Origin: Hyphomicrobiales bacterium
GTDB taxonomy: Bacteria; Pseudomonadota; Alphaproteobacteria; Rhizobiales; Devosiaceae
Length of the DNA: 64,000 nt
Assembly: GCA_004144345.1 (NCBI GenBank)
Contig: SEEL01000015.1
Span: 1-64,000, forward strand
Direction: 5' to 3'
Part shown: positions 44,875 through 54,970 of the stretch, piece by piece
Position numbering within the stretch: the first letter of the stretch is position 1
How the letters are laid out: each line of letters starts with the position of its first letter
Translations under genes and position numbers: made by a program
Notes under the pieces: model-generated
Database searches by the model: none
What the model was told of the DNA's origin: nothing
Seen by the model: the letters and a program-made list of their open reading frames with translations, nothing else

Positions 44875-47568
44875 GTGCGCGTGAACGCTGAGTGGATCAC
44901 ATCGCCGACGGCGCGCCGCATCCTCATGCACTGGGCCGATCCGCGGCCGGCGTGGCTGTGGTCGCAGGATGGCGGCACGCTGCTGTGGCGGAATGCCGCC
45001 GCCAGGCTGTTTGCCGGCAAGATCAAGAAGCACGGACCGAAGCTGGCCGATGCCGTACCGATCAAGGGTCAGGTCGCCCGGCTGATCCGCCTCGGCTCGG
45101 TGGGCCGATCGAGCCTCAGCCGCGTCCAGTTCATCGCCGGCGAAAAGCCCGTTTCGACCACCTGCTCGTGCACGCCGCTGCCGCTGCCCGATGGCACCGC
45201 GGCGCTGCTGCTGGTCGGGGTCGATCCGATCGACGCCGAATTGCGCGAGAGCGCTGGCGATCTGGGCCATGATGCACTGGCCGACGCGCTGTTCCCCGCC
45301 GGCCTTGCCTATGAGCTCAGGGATGGGCCGGTCGATGACGCCGGCGCGATTCAGCTGAAGGCCGGGCCGCAGGAGCAGATGCTGGTGTTCCGCCAGGGCG
45401 ATGCCCCCGCCGCCCAGACGATCGATGAGGTGCGCGAGGAAGAAGGCGCCAGCGCCGACGAGAATGACGAGCGCGATCTCGCCGACATGCCCGAGCCGAT
45501 GCTGCCCATGGGCATCGACCCGCTGCCGGCGGCGCCCCAACTGCCCGTGCCGGACACCGACCACTGGGTCGAACCGATGCCGGCCCCGAGTGGCGAGCCC
45601 GGCGCGTTGAGCTCGCTGTTCGACCGCCTTGCCGGCGATGCCGATCTCTACACGCCGCTGACCGCGGCCGACGAAGAGTTCAAGGGCGAGCCGCCCGCCG
45701 AGACCGTCCCCGACGAGATGACCGAAATTGCCGCGCCCGAGGGCGAAGACGCCCCCGCGCTCGCCTCCGATGTGGTTGCGGCCGTGATCGAATATGCCGA
45801 CGATCCGGAAGCACCGGAGCCGCCGCCAAGCGAGCCTGCGGCCCCGCCCGCCGAGACGCGGAGCCATTGGCTGATCACCGGCCGCGGCTTCCGCACGATC
45901 GAAGGCAAGGCACCGGTCGCCGCTGAGGCGGAGACGCCGGCGCCCGTGCCGGAAGTCGAGGCCGAAGTGCCAACGCCCCTCGCCGAAATTGCTGCACCGC
46001 CCGCTGCTATCGCGACGGTCGACCAGGCCCTTGATGCCGAAACCGCCGAACGCGTGTCGCGCTACAATTTCGAAGAGCTCGGCCGGATCCTCAGCGATCG
46101 CGTCGCTGCCGAGCCGAAGCCGGCCGAGATCCAGATGGCCCCCGCGGCGAGCGCCGCATCGCCGGGTGGCGTGGTCAGCCTCAATGCCGAAACGCTGGTG
46201 CTCAACCGGCTGCCGCTGGCGATCCTGGTGTTCCGCGACCAGCAGGTGCTGTTTGCCAACCGCGCGCTCACGGACCTGCTCGGCCATGAGAGCGTCGAGA
46301 GCCTGCGTGTCGCCGGTATCGCCTCGATCTTCCCGGTCGAGGGCAGTGCCGATGCTGGTCCGGTGAACCGGCTGGTGCGCCGCGACGGCACGCCGCTGCA
46401 GGTCAATGCACGCCTGCAATCGGTGAGCTGGCAGGGCCGCGCCGCGCTGATGCTGTCGGCCAGTCCCGCCGAAGCCGTTCGCGGCCATGAGGGCGCTGTG
46501 CGCGCCTTTGCCGAAATGGCCGCCGAGACGCGGGGCGAAGGCTTCGTGGCCGCCGACCGTGCCGGCATGATCACCGCCATTTCCGTGCCGGGCCGCGTCG
46601 TGCTGGGCAAGACCGAGTTCGATTTGATCGGCAAGCCGATCGGGGTCCTCGTGGGCAAGGACGAACTGGAGCCGCTTCGCGCCTTCCTCGAACAGCCCGC
46701 GCGCTTCGCTGAGACGACGCGCCCGCATCTCACGACGCGCAGCGAGGACGGCGAAGCAGACATCGTGCTGTTCGCCGAGGGCCAGGCCGGCATCGTCACC
46801 GGCTATTTCGGTTTCGTGCGCCAGCGCGCCCTGCCCCCGGCTCCGGTGAAGCTCGCCGATGACGATCTTGAGCCGGGCATGCTGGGCCGGTTGAGCCGCG
46901 GCATCCGCCGGCCGCTCAACACCATCATCGGCTTTGCCGATCTCATCCGCTCATCGACCATCGGCGGCGCGCCGAACGATCGCGCGACCGAATATGCGCG
47001 CGACATCCGCACGGCCGGTCTCGAGATCGCGGTGCTCGCCGACGAACTCGACGATTTCACCCGGCTGCGCGATGGCCGCTATGCGGCGCGTCCTTCCGAT
47101 GTCGACCTCGGGGCGCTGCTCGAAAGCTGCATGGTGCGCGTCAAGGCGCAGGCAGGCGCCGCCCGCGTGCTGGTGCGCAGCGCCATTTCAGAGAAGCTGC
47201 CGCGCATCCATGCGGATCGCTCGTCGCTCGGCCAGGCGCTGCTCAATCTGCTCGCCAGCGCCATCGACCAGACGCCGATCGGCGGCTCGGTGATCCTGTC
47301 GGCGCAGGCCGAGGAAGATGGCAGTATCGCCATCCATGTGCGCGACGGCGCGCAGAGCACGACAGACATCGCCGAGCGCTTCGTGGTGTTCCGCGATGGC
47401 GTCGACAAGGATGGCGAGCGGCTGGCGCCGGTGCGCTCGAGCGTCGGCCTCGCGCTCACCCGCTCGCTGCTCGCGGTGAATGCGTGTTCGTTGTCGGTGG
47501 ACCCCACGGTGGGCACCGGCACACTGTTCTCGCTGCTGATCCCCGCCGATCTCGTCGAGCAGAACTGA
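44875..47568 (+). CDS. Large PAS histidine-kinase-like protein without the phosphoacceptor His (DivL/PdhS-like)
   Basis: An 897-residue cytoplasmic protein. An N-terminal domain (about 1-130, NAEWITSPTARRILMHW) is followed by a long acidic, Pro/Ala/Glu-rich disordered linker (about 150-430), a PAS-like region (about 440-560), a second PAS-like segment, and a HisKA/HATPase-like end. The H-box reads LSRGIRRPLNTIIGF near 673: the usual SHELRTP has become SRGIRRP, so His and Glu are gone. The N-box and G1 box are also eroded. That points to a pseudokinase or scaffold, comparable with DivL where His is Tyr. GTG 44881 is an alternative start. Confidence 0.72.
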   Translation: MRVNAEWITSPTARRILMHWADPRPAWLWSQDGGTLLWRNAAARLFAGKIKKHGPKLADAVPIKGQVARLIRLGSVGRSSLSRVQFIAGEKPVSTTCSCTPLPLPDGTAALLLVGVDPIDAELRESAGDLGHDALADALFPAGLAYELRDGPVDDAGAIQLKAGPQEQMLVFRQGDAPAAQTIDEVREEEGASADENDERDLADMPEPMLPMGIDPLPAAPQLPVPDTDHWVEPMPAPSGEPGALSSLFDRLAGDADLYTPLTAADEEFKGEPPAETVPDEMTEIAAPEGEDAPALASDVVAAVIEYADDPEAPEPPPSEPAAPPAETRSHWLITGRGFRTIEGKAPVAAEAETPAPVPEVEAEVPTPLAEIAAPPAAIATVDQALDAETAERVSRYNFEELGRILSDRVAAEPKPAEIQMAPAASAASPGGVVSLNAETLVLNRLPLAILVFRDQQVLFANRALTDLLGHESVESLRVAGIASIFPVEGSADAGPVNRLVRRDGTPLQVNARLQSVSWQGRAALMLSASPAEAVRGHEGAVRAFAEMAAETRGEGFVAADRAGMITAISVPGRVVLGKTEFDLIGKPIGVLVGKDELEPLRAFLEQPARFAETTRPHLTTRSEDGEADIVLFAEGQAGIVTGYFGFVRQRALPPAPVKLADDDLEPGMLGRLSRGIRRPLNTIIGFADLIRSSTIGGAPNDRATEYARDIRTAGLEIAVLADELDDFTRLRDGRYAARPSDVDLGALLESCMVRVKAQAGAARVLVRSAISEKLPRIHADRSSLGQALLNLLASAIDQTPIGGSVILSAQAEEDGSIAIHVRDGAQSTTDIAERFVVFRDGVDKDGERLAPVRSSVGLALTRSLLAVNACSLSVDPTVGTGTLFSLLIPADLVEQN

Positions 47569-47618
47569 CGGACGCCAACCGGCTAGTACGCTGTTCGGGA
47601 AGAAGAATTACTCCACAC

Positions 47619-47635
47619 CTTGGAAGCATTCTAAA
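47619..47635 (+). promoter_or_regulatory. Possible Irr box (iron control element) upstream of the ferric-binding-protein gene
   Basis: CTTGGAAGCATTCTAAA fits the ICE pattern TTTAGAA-N3-TTCTAAA at 12 of 14 defined positions, with the right arm perfect. It lies 112 nt before the TTG start of a ferric-iron binding protein gene. Irr is the usual iron-responsive regulator in Rhizobiales; binding is not demonstrated. Confidence 0.45.
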
Positions 47636-47746
47636 GCATTGGGCGGCAATTGCTTTTTCGTGACGACGTATTTGTTGACAAAAGCTATCCGGTAATACGA
47701 AAAGGCCCGTGCCGGGGGCCATCGCTCCCTAATTGAGGAGACGGAT

Positions 47747-48793
47747 TTGCCCATTTCAACCCGCCTTGTGGGAACGCTCGCCGCTGCGACGATGCTCGCC
47801 GGACTCGCCGTTCCAGCCTTCGCCCAGAGCGGCGAGGTGAATGTCTATTCCTATCGCGAGCCCGGGCTGATCCAGCCGCTGCTCGATCGCTTCACCGCCG
47901 AGACCGGCATCAAGACCAATGTGCTGTTCGCGGGCGACGGCCTGCTCGAGCGCGTTGAGGCCGAAGGCGAGCTCTCGCCGGTCGACGTCGTGCTCACCGT
48001 CGATATCGGCAATCTGACCGGCGCGAAGGATCGCGGCCTGTCGCAGCCGATCACCACGCCCGCCATCGAGCGCGTGCCCGCATCGCTGCGCGACACCGAC
48101 AAGGACTGGGTGGCGCTGTCGCTGCGCGCCCGTGTGTTCTACGTCAGCAAGGACCGCGTCACCGAAACCGCCCTCACCTATGAGGACATCGCCAAGCCCG
48201 AGTGGAAGGGGCGCCTGTGCACCCGCGCCGGCGACCATGCCTACAATATCGGCCTGATCGCGAGCCGCATCGAATTGTGGGGTCTCGACAAGACGCGCGA
48301 ATGGCTTGCCGCCGTGCGCGACAACCTCGCTTACGCGCCGACCGGTGGCGACCGCGAGGGCCCCAAGAACATCCTCGCCGGCACCTGCGACCTGTCGATC
48401 ACCAACACCTATTACATGGGTGTGATGCTCAACAACGATGCGGAACCGGAGCAGAAGGATTGGGCCAATGCCGCGCGCATCATCTACCCGACGAGCGCCG
48501 ATGGTGACGGCACGCAGGTGAACGCTGCGGGCGCCTTCATTGCGAAGTATGCGCCCAATGCCGAAAATGCGAACAAGCTGGTCGAATTCCTGCTGTCGGA
48601 CGAAGCGCAGAAGCTTTATGCCGACCAGAACTACGAGTTCCCGGCGGTGCCGTCCGTGTCGCCGTCCGAACTGACGCTGAGCTGGGGCACGCTGAAGCCG
48701 TCGAAAGTGTCGCTGGTCGAGATCGCCGCGCATCGCGCGGAGGCCGCGGCACTGGTCGACGAACTGCAGTTCAATGCGGGTCCGCAGAACTAG
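47747..48793 (+). CDS. Fe(3+) ABC transporter substrate-binding protein (FbpA/FutA-like)
   Basis: A 348-residue periplasmic protein with a signal peptide ending near AFAQ (24-27). NVYSYREPGLIQPLLDRFTAETGIKTNV is the family N-lobe start, followed by the hinge and ligand segments TNTYYMG and NAAGAFIAKYAPN, with paired tyrosines typical of ferric binding. TTG 47747 is the start because GAGGAG lies 7 nt upstream. A candidate Irr box precedes it. The permease gene follows; no matching ATPase gene is adjacent. Confidence 0.92.
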   Translation: MPISTRLVGTLAAATMLAGLAVPAFAQSGEVNVYSYREPGLIQPLLDRFTAETGIKTNVLFAGDGLLERVEAEGELSPVDVVLTVDIGNLTGAKDRGLSQPITTPAIERVPASLRDTDKDWVALSLRARVFYVSKDRVTETALTYEDIAKPEWKGRLCTRAGDHAYNIGLIASRIELWGLDKTREWLAAVRDNLAYAPTGGDREGPKNILAGTCDLSITNTYYMGVMLNNDAEPEQKDWANAARIIYPTSADGDGTQVNAAGAFIAKYAPNAENANKLVEFLLSDEAQKLYADQNYEFPAVPSVSPSELTLSWGTLKPSKVSLVEIAAHRAEAAALVDELQFNAGPQN

Positions 48794-48889
48794 GAGAGAC
48801 CCATCGCCAGACTGGCGGCCATCTCCGAAACCTACCGGACCGGCGGGGCGTCAGCTCCGCCGGTTTCCGCATTTGCGCTGGTCCTCATC

Positions 48890-50464
48890 ATGGGCCTGCC
48901 GATCCTGTGGCTGGCCGGCGCGGCGCTGACCTCGGGCGCCAGTGGCGAGGGCGGCCTCGCCGCCAGCATGCTGCCGATCGCGCTGCGCGACACGGGCGGG
49001 CTGATGGCCGGCGTCGGCGCGTTGGCCGGGGCGCTCGGTCTCGTCGCGGCGTGGCTGGTGACGCACTACGAATTCCCCGGCCGCCGGCTGTTCGACTGGG
49101 CGCTGATGCTGCCGCTGGCGATCCCCACGTACCTCGCGGCCTATTGCTTCACCGAACTGCTCGACTTCACCGGACCGGTGCAGCAGCTGGTGCGTGCCCT
49201 CACCGGCGGCGTCACCAGCAAGGATTACTGGTTCCCGCAGATCCGCAGCTTCAGCGGCGCCATCATCGTCTTCAGCCTCGTGCTCTACCCCTATGCCTAC
49301 GCGGCGTGCCGCGCCTTCTTCCTGATGCAGTCGGGCAGCACCAACGCGGCAGCGCGCACGCTGGGCGCCAATGGCTGGCGCACCTTCTTCACCGTGACGC
49401 TGCCGCTGAGCCGTCCCGCCATCGTCGTCGGCACGACGCTCGCCATGATGGAAGTCGTCAACGATCTCGGCGCCGTGCAGTATTTCGGCATCAACAGCCT
49501 CACCGCCATCATCTATTCCACCTGGATCAACCGCTCCAATTTCGGCGGTGCGGCACAGCTCGCCGTCACCATCGTGCTGGTGATCGCGCTGCTGATCCTC
49601 GCCGAGCGGGCCGGCCGCCGCGCCGAAGCGCAGATCGTGCCGCGCGACAGCCGCGTTGCCGCGGCGCGCGTGCCGCTGAGCGGCGCGGGCAAAATTCTGG
49701 CCGTGGCCTTCTGCACACTGCTGCTGGCAGCGGCCTTCGGCCTGCCCTTTGGCCAGTTGCTCTATCTCGCCTCGCGGCGGCTCACCGTCGCCTCGTTCGA
49801 ACTGACCGCCGCGCCGCTGGTCACCACGGTGACGCTGGCGCTGCTGGGCGCGCTCCTCACCGTCGCCATCGGCCTGTTTGCCGCCAAGCGCGGGCTCGGC
49901 CCGTCGCGGCCGGCGCGCGGCGCCATCCGCCTCGCGACGCTCGGCTACGCCATTCCGGGCACAGTGCTGGCGCTGGGGCTGCTGCAGCCGCTCGGCTTCG
50001 CCGACCGCTGGCTCAACGGCGTCACCCGCTGGGCCTTCGACTGGACGCCAGGACTGGTGCTTTCGGGCTCGATCGTCGCGCTGCTCTACGTCTATGCCAT
50101 CCGCTTCCTCGCGGTGAGCCACTCGACCCTCCACGAAGCGATGGAGCGGCGCGGCCGCTCGATGCTCGACGCCGGCCGCGTGCTCGGATCGCGCGGGCTC
50201 GATCTCTTCCTGCGGATCGACCTGCCGACGCTCGCCCCGGCCCTCCTGGCGGCCGCGACGCTGGTGTTCATCGAGATCATCAAGGAATTGCCGGCGACGC
50301 TGCTGCTGCGGCCGCTCGGGGTCGAGACGCTGGCGACGCTGGTCTATGCCAAGGCCAACACCGCGCTGTTCGCCGAAGCCGCCCTGCCCGCCCTCGCCAT
50401 CGTCCTCGCCGGGATCGTGCCCGTCATCCTCGCCGCGCGGCTCAGCGCCCGCCGCCCTTCGTGA
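48890..50464 (+). CDS. Fe(3+) ABC transporter permease (FbpB/SfuB-like)
   Basis: A 524-residue (or longer) permease made of two homologous halves with about twelve helices. Each half has the EAA loop (AARTLGANGWRTFFTVTLPLSRPA and DAGRVLGSRGLDLFLRIDLPTL). ATG 48890 is the first ordinary start, but it cuts into the first helix. The frame stays open to an ATC at 48803, and an AGGAGAG ribosome site ends 4 nt before that ATC, so the true start may be non-canonical. It forms an operon with the binding-protein gene, whose stop overlaps the ribosome site. Confidence 0.88.
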   Translation: MGLPILWLAGAALTSGASGEGGLAASMLPIALRDTGGLMAGVGALAGALGLVAAWLVTHYEFPGRRLFDWALMLPLAIPTYLAAYCFTELLDFTGPVQQLVRALTGGVTSKDYWFPQIRSFSGAIIVFSLVLYPYAYAACRAFFLMQSGSTNAAARTLGANGWRTFFTVTLPLSRPAIVVGTTLAMMEVVNDLGAVQYFGINSLTAIIYSTWINRSNFGGAAQLAVTIVLVIALLILAERAGRRAEAQIVPRDSRVAAARVPLSGAGKILAVAFCTLLLAAAFGLPFGQLLYLASRRLTVASFELTAAPLVTTVTLALLGALLTVAIGLFAAKRGLGPSRPARGAIRLATLGYAIPGTVLALGLLQPLGFADRWLNGVTRWAFDWTPGLVLSGSIVALLYVYAIRFLAVSHSTLHEAMERRGRSMLDAGRVLGSRGLDLFLRIDLPTLAPALLAAATLVFIEIIKELPATLLLRPLGVETLATLVYAKANTALFAEAALPALAIVLAGIVPVILAARLSARRPS

Positions 50465-50574
50465 GGCCACGCGGGGATTTGACCGGCCGCGGCGTTGGAA
50501 TTGCCGCCAATCCCCTTTATCATTCGGGCGCAAAGATCCGGCGGGATCGAGGTCCGGCGGGATCCTGAGGGGCA

Positions 50575-51528
50575 ATGGTCTGGTATCTGTCGGAGAAGCT
50601 GCTGGGGCTGGTCGTCACCGTACTGGTCGCGGCCCTGCTGATCTTCATCGTTCTCGACCTGCTGCCGGGCGATCCGGCCCGCTTCATCCTCGGCCTCAAC
50701 GCCACGCCTGAGACGCTCGCCGCCCTGCAGCAGCAGTACGGGCTCGACCAGTCGCCGTTCCAGCGCTTCTTCAGCTGGCTCGGCAACATGCTGAAGGGCG
50801 ATTTCGGCATTTCCACCACCGCCGGGCAGCCGGTCGCCGGCATGGTGGGCGCGGCGCTTGGCGTGACGCTGCCGCTGAGCCTGCTTGCCATCATCTTCGC
50901 CCTCGGCATCGGCGTACCGCTCGGTATCGCCGCGGCGCGCCGCGAGGGCACCCTGCTCGACAGGGCGTTGATGGGCCTCGCCCGTATCGGCATCGCGCTG
51001 CCCGCCTTCTGGCTCGGCATGCTGCTGGTGCAGATATTTGCCGTGGCGCTGCATTGGCTGCCGCCCGGCGGTTTCGTTTCGTGGTCGGTGAACCCGCTCA
51101 CCGCGTTCGCTTCCCTGCTGCTGCCTGCTCTCGCTTTGGCCCTGCCCGTGGCGGCGCTGCTGGCCCGCAATGTGCGCGTGGCGCTGGTCGCGGCAACGGG
51201 CGCCGACTACATCCGCACGGCACAGGCGGGCGGCCTCACGCAGCGCGAGGCCGTGTGGCGTCATGGCCTTCGCAATGCCCTGCTGGCCTCGCTCGGCACG
51301 GCGGGGCTCTATCTCGCCTATCTCGTCGCCGGCACGGTCATCGTCGAGAGCGTGTTCTACCTGCCCGGCCTCGGACGCCTCATCCTCGACGCCATCGCCG
51401 GCCGCGATCTGCTGCTGTTGCGCTCGACGCTGCTGATCCTTGTGCTGTGCATGCTTGGAACGACGTTCCTCGCCAATCTCGTGCCGATCTGGACCGATCC
51501 GCGGCTGCGCCAGGGGAGCCTCGAATGA
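50575..51528 (+). CDS. Peptide/nickel-type ABC transporter permease (DppB-like)
   Basis: A 317-residue permease with six helices. LDLLPGDPARFILG near the N-terminus and QYGLDQSPFQRFFSWLGNMLKGDFGIS are hallmarks of OppB/DppB/NikB. The EAA region reads YIRTAQAGGLTQREAVWRHGLRNALLA. ATG 50575 follows GAGGGG. No substrate-binding protein gene is adjacent; upstream lies the ferric permease after 110 nt that contain a 12-nt direct repeat. The stop overlaps the next start by 4 nt. Confidence 0.9.
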   Translation: MVWYLSEKLLGLVVTVLVAALLIFIVLDLLPGDPARFILGLNATPETLAALQQQYGLDQSPFQRFFSWLGNMLKGDFGISTTAGQPVAGMVGAALGVTLPLSLLAIIFALGIGVPLGIAAARREGTLLDRALMGLARIGIALPAFWLGMLLVQIFAVALHWLPPGGFVSWSVNPLTAFASLLLPALALALPVAALLARNVRVALVAATGADYIRTAQAGGLTQREAVWRHGLRNALLASLGTAGLYLAYLVAGTVIVESVFYLPGLGRLILDAIAGRDLLLLRSTLLILVLCMLGTTFLANLVPIWTDPRLRQGSLE

Positions 51529-52388
51529 GCGACCTCGCCGCCACGGGCCGGCGCAATTGGCTCAGCCAGCCGGGGCTCCGCATCGGCATCGCCGCCGCGC
51601 TGCTGCTGCTGCTCGCCGGCTTCGTGTCCATCGTCTGGACGCCGCATCCGATCGACAGCGTCAATGTCGGCGCGGCGCTGCAGGGCTTTGGTGGCACCCA
51701 TTGGCTCGGCACCGACTACCTCGGCCGCGATCTGCTCTCGCTACTGATGAAGGGCATCCTCGCGAGCTTCATCGTCGCCGCCATCGCGGTGGTGATCGGC
51801 GCGCTGGTCGGCATCCCGCTGGGACTCGCGGCGGCAAGCTGGGGCGGGCCGGTCGAGTGGGCAATCCTCCGCCTCACGCACTTCATGTTCGCCTTCCCCG
51901 CCCTCATCGCCGCCATCCTGATCACGGCGCTGGCGGGGCCAAGCATGGTCAATGTGATGGTCGCGGTCGGGCTGTTCAACATCCCCGCCTTCGCGCGGGT
52001 AGCCCATGCCGGCATGGCCAGCTTCTGGCAGCGCGACTATGTCGCCGCGGCCCGGCTCAGCGGCATGAGCGGCGCCGAGGTCGCGCGGCGTCACATCCTG
52101 CCAAGCCTGGTCGGCCTGCTCGGCGCACAGGCGGTGCTGCAACTGGCACTCGGCATCATCGCGGAGGCCGGGCTCAGCTATGTCGGGCTCGGCACGCAAC
52201 CGCCCGCCACCAGCCTCGGGCTGATGCTGAAGGACGCGCAGACCTACGCGCCGATGCAGCCCGCGCTGGTGCTCGTGCCAGGGATTGCGCTGCTGCTGAT
52301 CGTCGTCGCGCTGCATCTTGTCAGCGACGGATTGCGCGATCGCCTCGATGCGCCGCTGCGCCAGATCGGAGCGGACCGTGCTGCTTAA
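51525..52388 (+). CDS. Peptide/nickel-type ABC transporter permease (DppC-like)
   Basis: A 287-residue permease with six helices. GTHWLGTDYLGRDLLSLLMKG is the OppC/DppC signature and YVAAARLSGMSGAEVARRHILPSL the EAA loop. ATG 51525 overlaps the DppB-like stop by 4 nt (ATGA) and follows GGGGAG. The reading frame extends upstream only as a shadow of the previous gene. It overlaps the ATPase gene start by 11 nt. Confidence 0.9.
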   Translation: MSDLAATGRRNWLSQPGLRIGIAAALLLLLAGFVSIVWTPHPIDSVNVGAALQGFGGTHWLGTDYLGRDLLSLLMKGILASFIVAAIAVVIGALVGIPLGLAAASWGGPVEWAILRLTHFMFAFPALIAAILITALAGPSMVNVMVAVGLFNIPAFARVAHAGMASFWQRDYVAAARLSGMSGAEVARRHILPSLVGLLGAQAVLQLALGIIAEAGLSYVGLGTQPPATSLGLMLKDAQTYAPMQPALVLVPGIALLLIVVALHLVSDGLRDRLDAPLRQIGADRAA

Positions 52389-53945
52389 GGCCGACGATCT
52401 CACCATCTCGTTCGGCGGCACGCCGGTGCTCGACCGACTGAGCTTTGCCATCGGCAAGGGCCAGCGCGTCGGCCTCATCGGGGAGAGCGGTGCGGGCAAG
52501 ACCATGCTGGCGCTCGCGCTGGTCGGCCTCCTCCCCGCCAATGCCACGATGAGCGGCACGCTGAGCTTCGAGGATGCGCCGCTGCCGGCCGATGAAGCGG
52601 CGCTGGTAATGCTGCGCGGCAAGCGCATCGGCATCGTGCTGCAGCAGACGGCCCATGCGCTGGATCCCCTGCGCAGCGTCGCCACGCACCTGACTGACGC
52701 CCTGCAGCGCAATGGGCAGCCTGCGACCGCCGCCGATGTCGCTGCCCTCCTCGCCGATGTCGGGCTTGACGCCAAGCTCGCGCCTCGCTTCCCGCACCAG
52801 GTGTCCGCCGGGCAGCGGCAGCAGATCATGGTGGCGCTGGCGCTGGCCGGCAAACCGGATCTGCTGATCGCCGATGAGCCGGCCTCCGCGCTCGATGTCA
52901 TTGCGCAGCGCAAGATCGTCGATCTCATCGAGCGCCATTGCAGCGAGCGCGACATGGCGCTGCTGCTGATCTCGCATGATCTGCGCGCCGCGGCCCTGCT
53001 CTGCAGCCGCATCATGGTGCTGCGCGGCGGCAAGCTGGTCGAGGCCGGCGACAAGCTCGAGGTGCTGGGCCATCCCAAGCAGGACTACACCAAGCTGCTG
53101 CTCGCGGCCGGCCGCCACCGCGCCCGCACGCTGATGCGGGCGCCCATCGGCGGCGATCTGCTCGAACTGCGCCACGTCTCGCGGCGCTACCGGCAGCCCG
53201 ATGTGTCGATCTTCCAGCCGCGCCCGCCGCTTGTGGCGCTCGACGATGTGAGCTTCACCATCCGCGGCGGTGAATCGCTGGCGCTGGTCGGCCCGTCCGG
53301 TTCCGGCAAATCGACGCTGGCGCGGATCATCACCGGGCTCGAGCGCGCCAGTGCGGGCGAGCTCGAATTCGACCACCACCTCTATCACGGGCCGGACATG
53401 GCGCGGGACACGCGGCGCGATGTGGCGCTGGTGTTCGAGGATCCGACAGCGAGCTTCAATCCGCGCCTCACGGTGGGCGAATCCATCGCCGAGCCGCTGC
53501 GGCTCGAAGCAGGGGCCGAGATCGAGGATTTGGGCCGCCGCATCGTCGAATCGGTGAATGCGGTCGGGCTAGCGCCCGATATGCTGGCGCGCCATCCGCA
53601 CGAATTCTCGGTGGGCCAGCGGCAGCGCCTCGCCATTGCCCGCGCGCTGGTGACGCGGCCGCGACTGATCGTGCTCGATGAACCGGTGGCGGCGCTCGAC
53701 GTCATCGCCCGCGGCGAAGTGCTGGTGCTGCTCAACCGGCTGCGCGCCGATTTCGGGCTGACCTTCCTCGTCATCAGCCATGACATCGACATGGTGCGTG
53801 TGGTCGCCGACCGCATCATCGTCATGGACAAGGGCAAGATCGTCGAGACCGGCACGCCGGCGCAGTTGCTGGAGAAGCCGCAGCAGGAAGTGACCCGCGA
53901 GCTGATCGCCGCGGGCCTTCCCGATGTAGGGATCGTGCCCGTGCT

Positions 53946-53949
<4 letters not shown>
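52378..53949 (+). CDS. Peptide/nickel-type ABC transporter fused double ATPase (DppD-DppF-like)
   Basis: A 523-residue protein with two nucleotide-binding domains. NBD1 has Walker A GESGAGKT (35-42), signature SAGQRQQ and Walker B LLIADEP. NBD2 has GPSGSGKST (about 305-313), signature SVGQRQR and LIVLDEP with the switch His in VISHDIDMV. Fused OppD-OppF proteins of this kind serve peptide, nickel or opine importers. GTG 52378 is the start, within the end of the DppC-like gene. Its 3' end overlaps the convergent aglK by 4 nt. Confidence 0.9.
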
Positions 53950-54953
<1,004 letters not shown>

Positions 54954-54970
54954 CGAGGCCTCCCCGCCTG

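Noticed and set aside
47675..47698. TTGACA and TAATAC as a promoter for the iron transporter operon
   Set aside because: The spacer is only 12 nt, too short for a sigma-70 promoter.
48851..50575. Minus-strand reading frame of 574 codons opposite the ferric permease
   Set aside because: Low-complexity Arg/Gln/Glu-rich translation typical of a shadow frame of a membrane protein gene.
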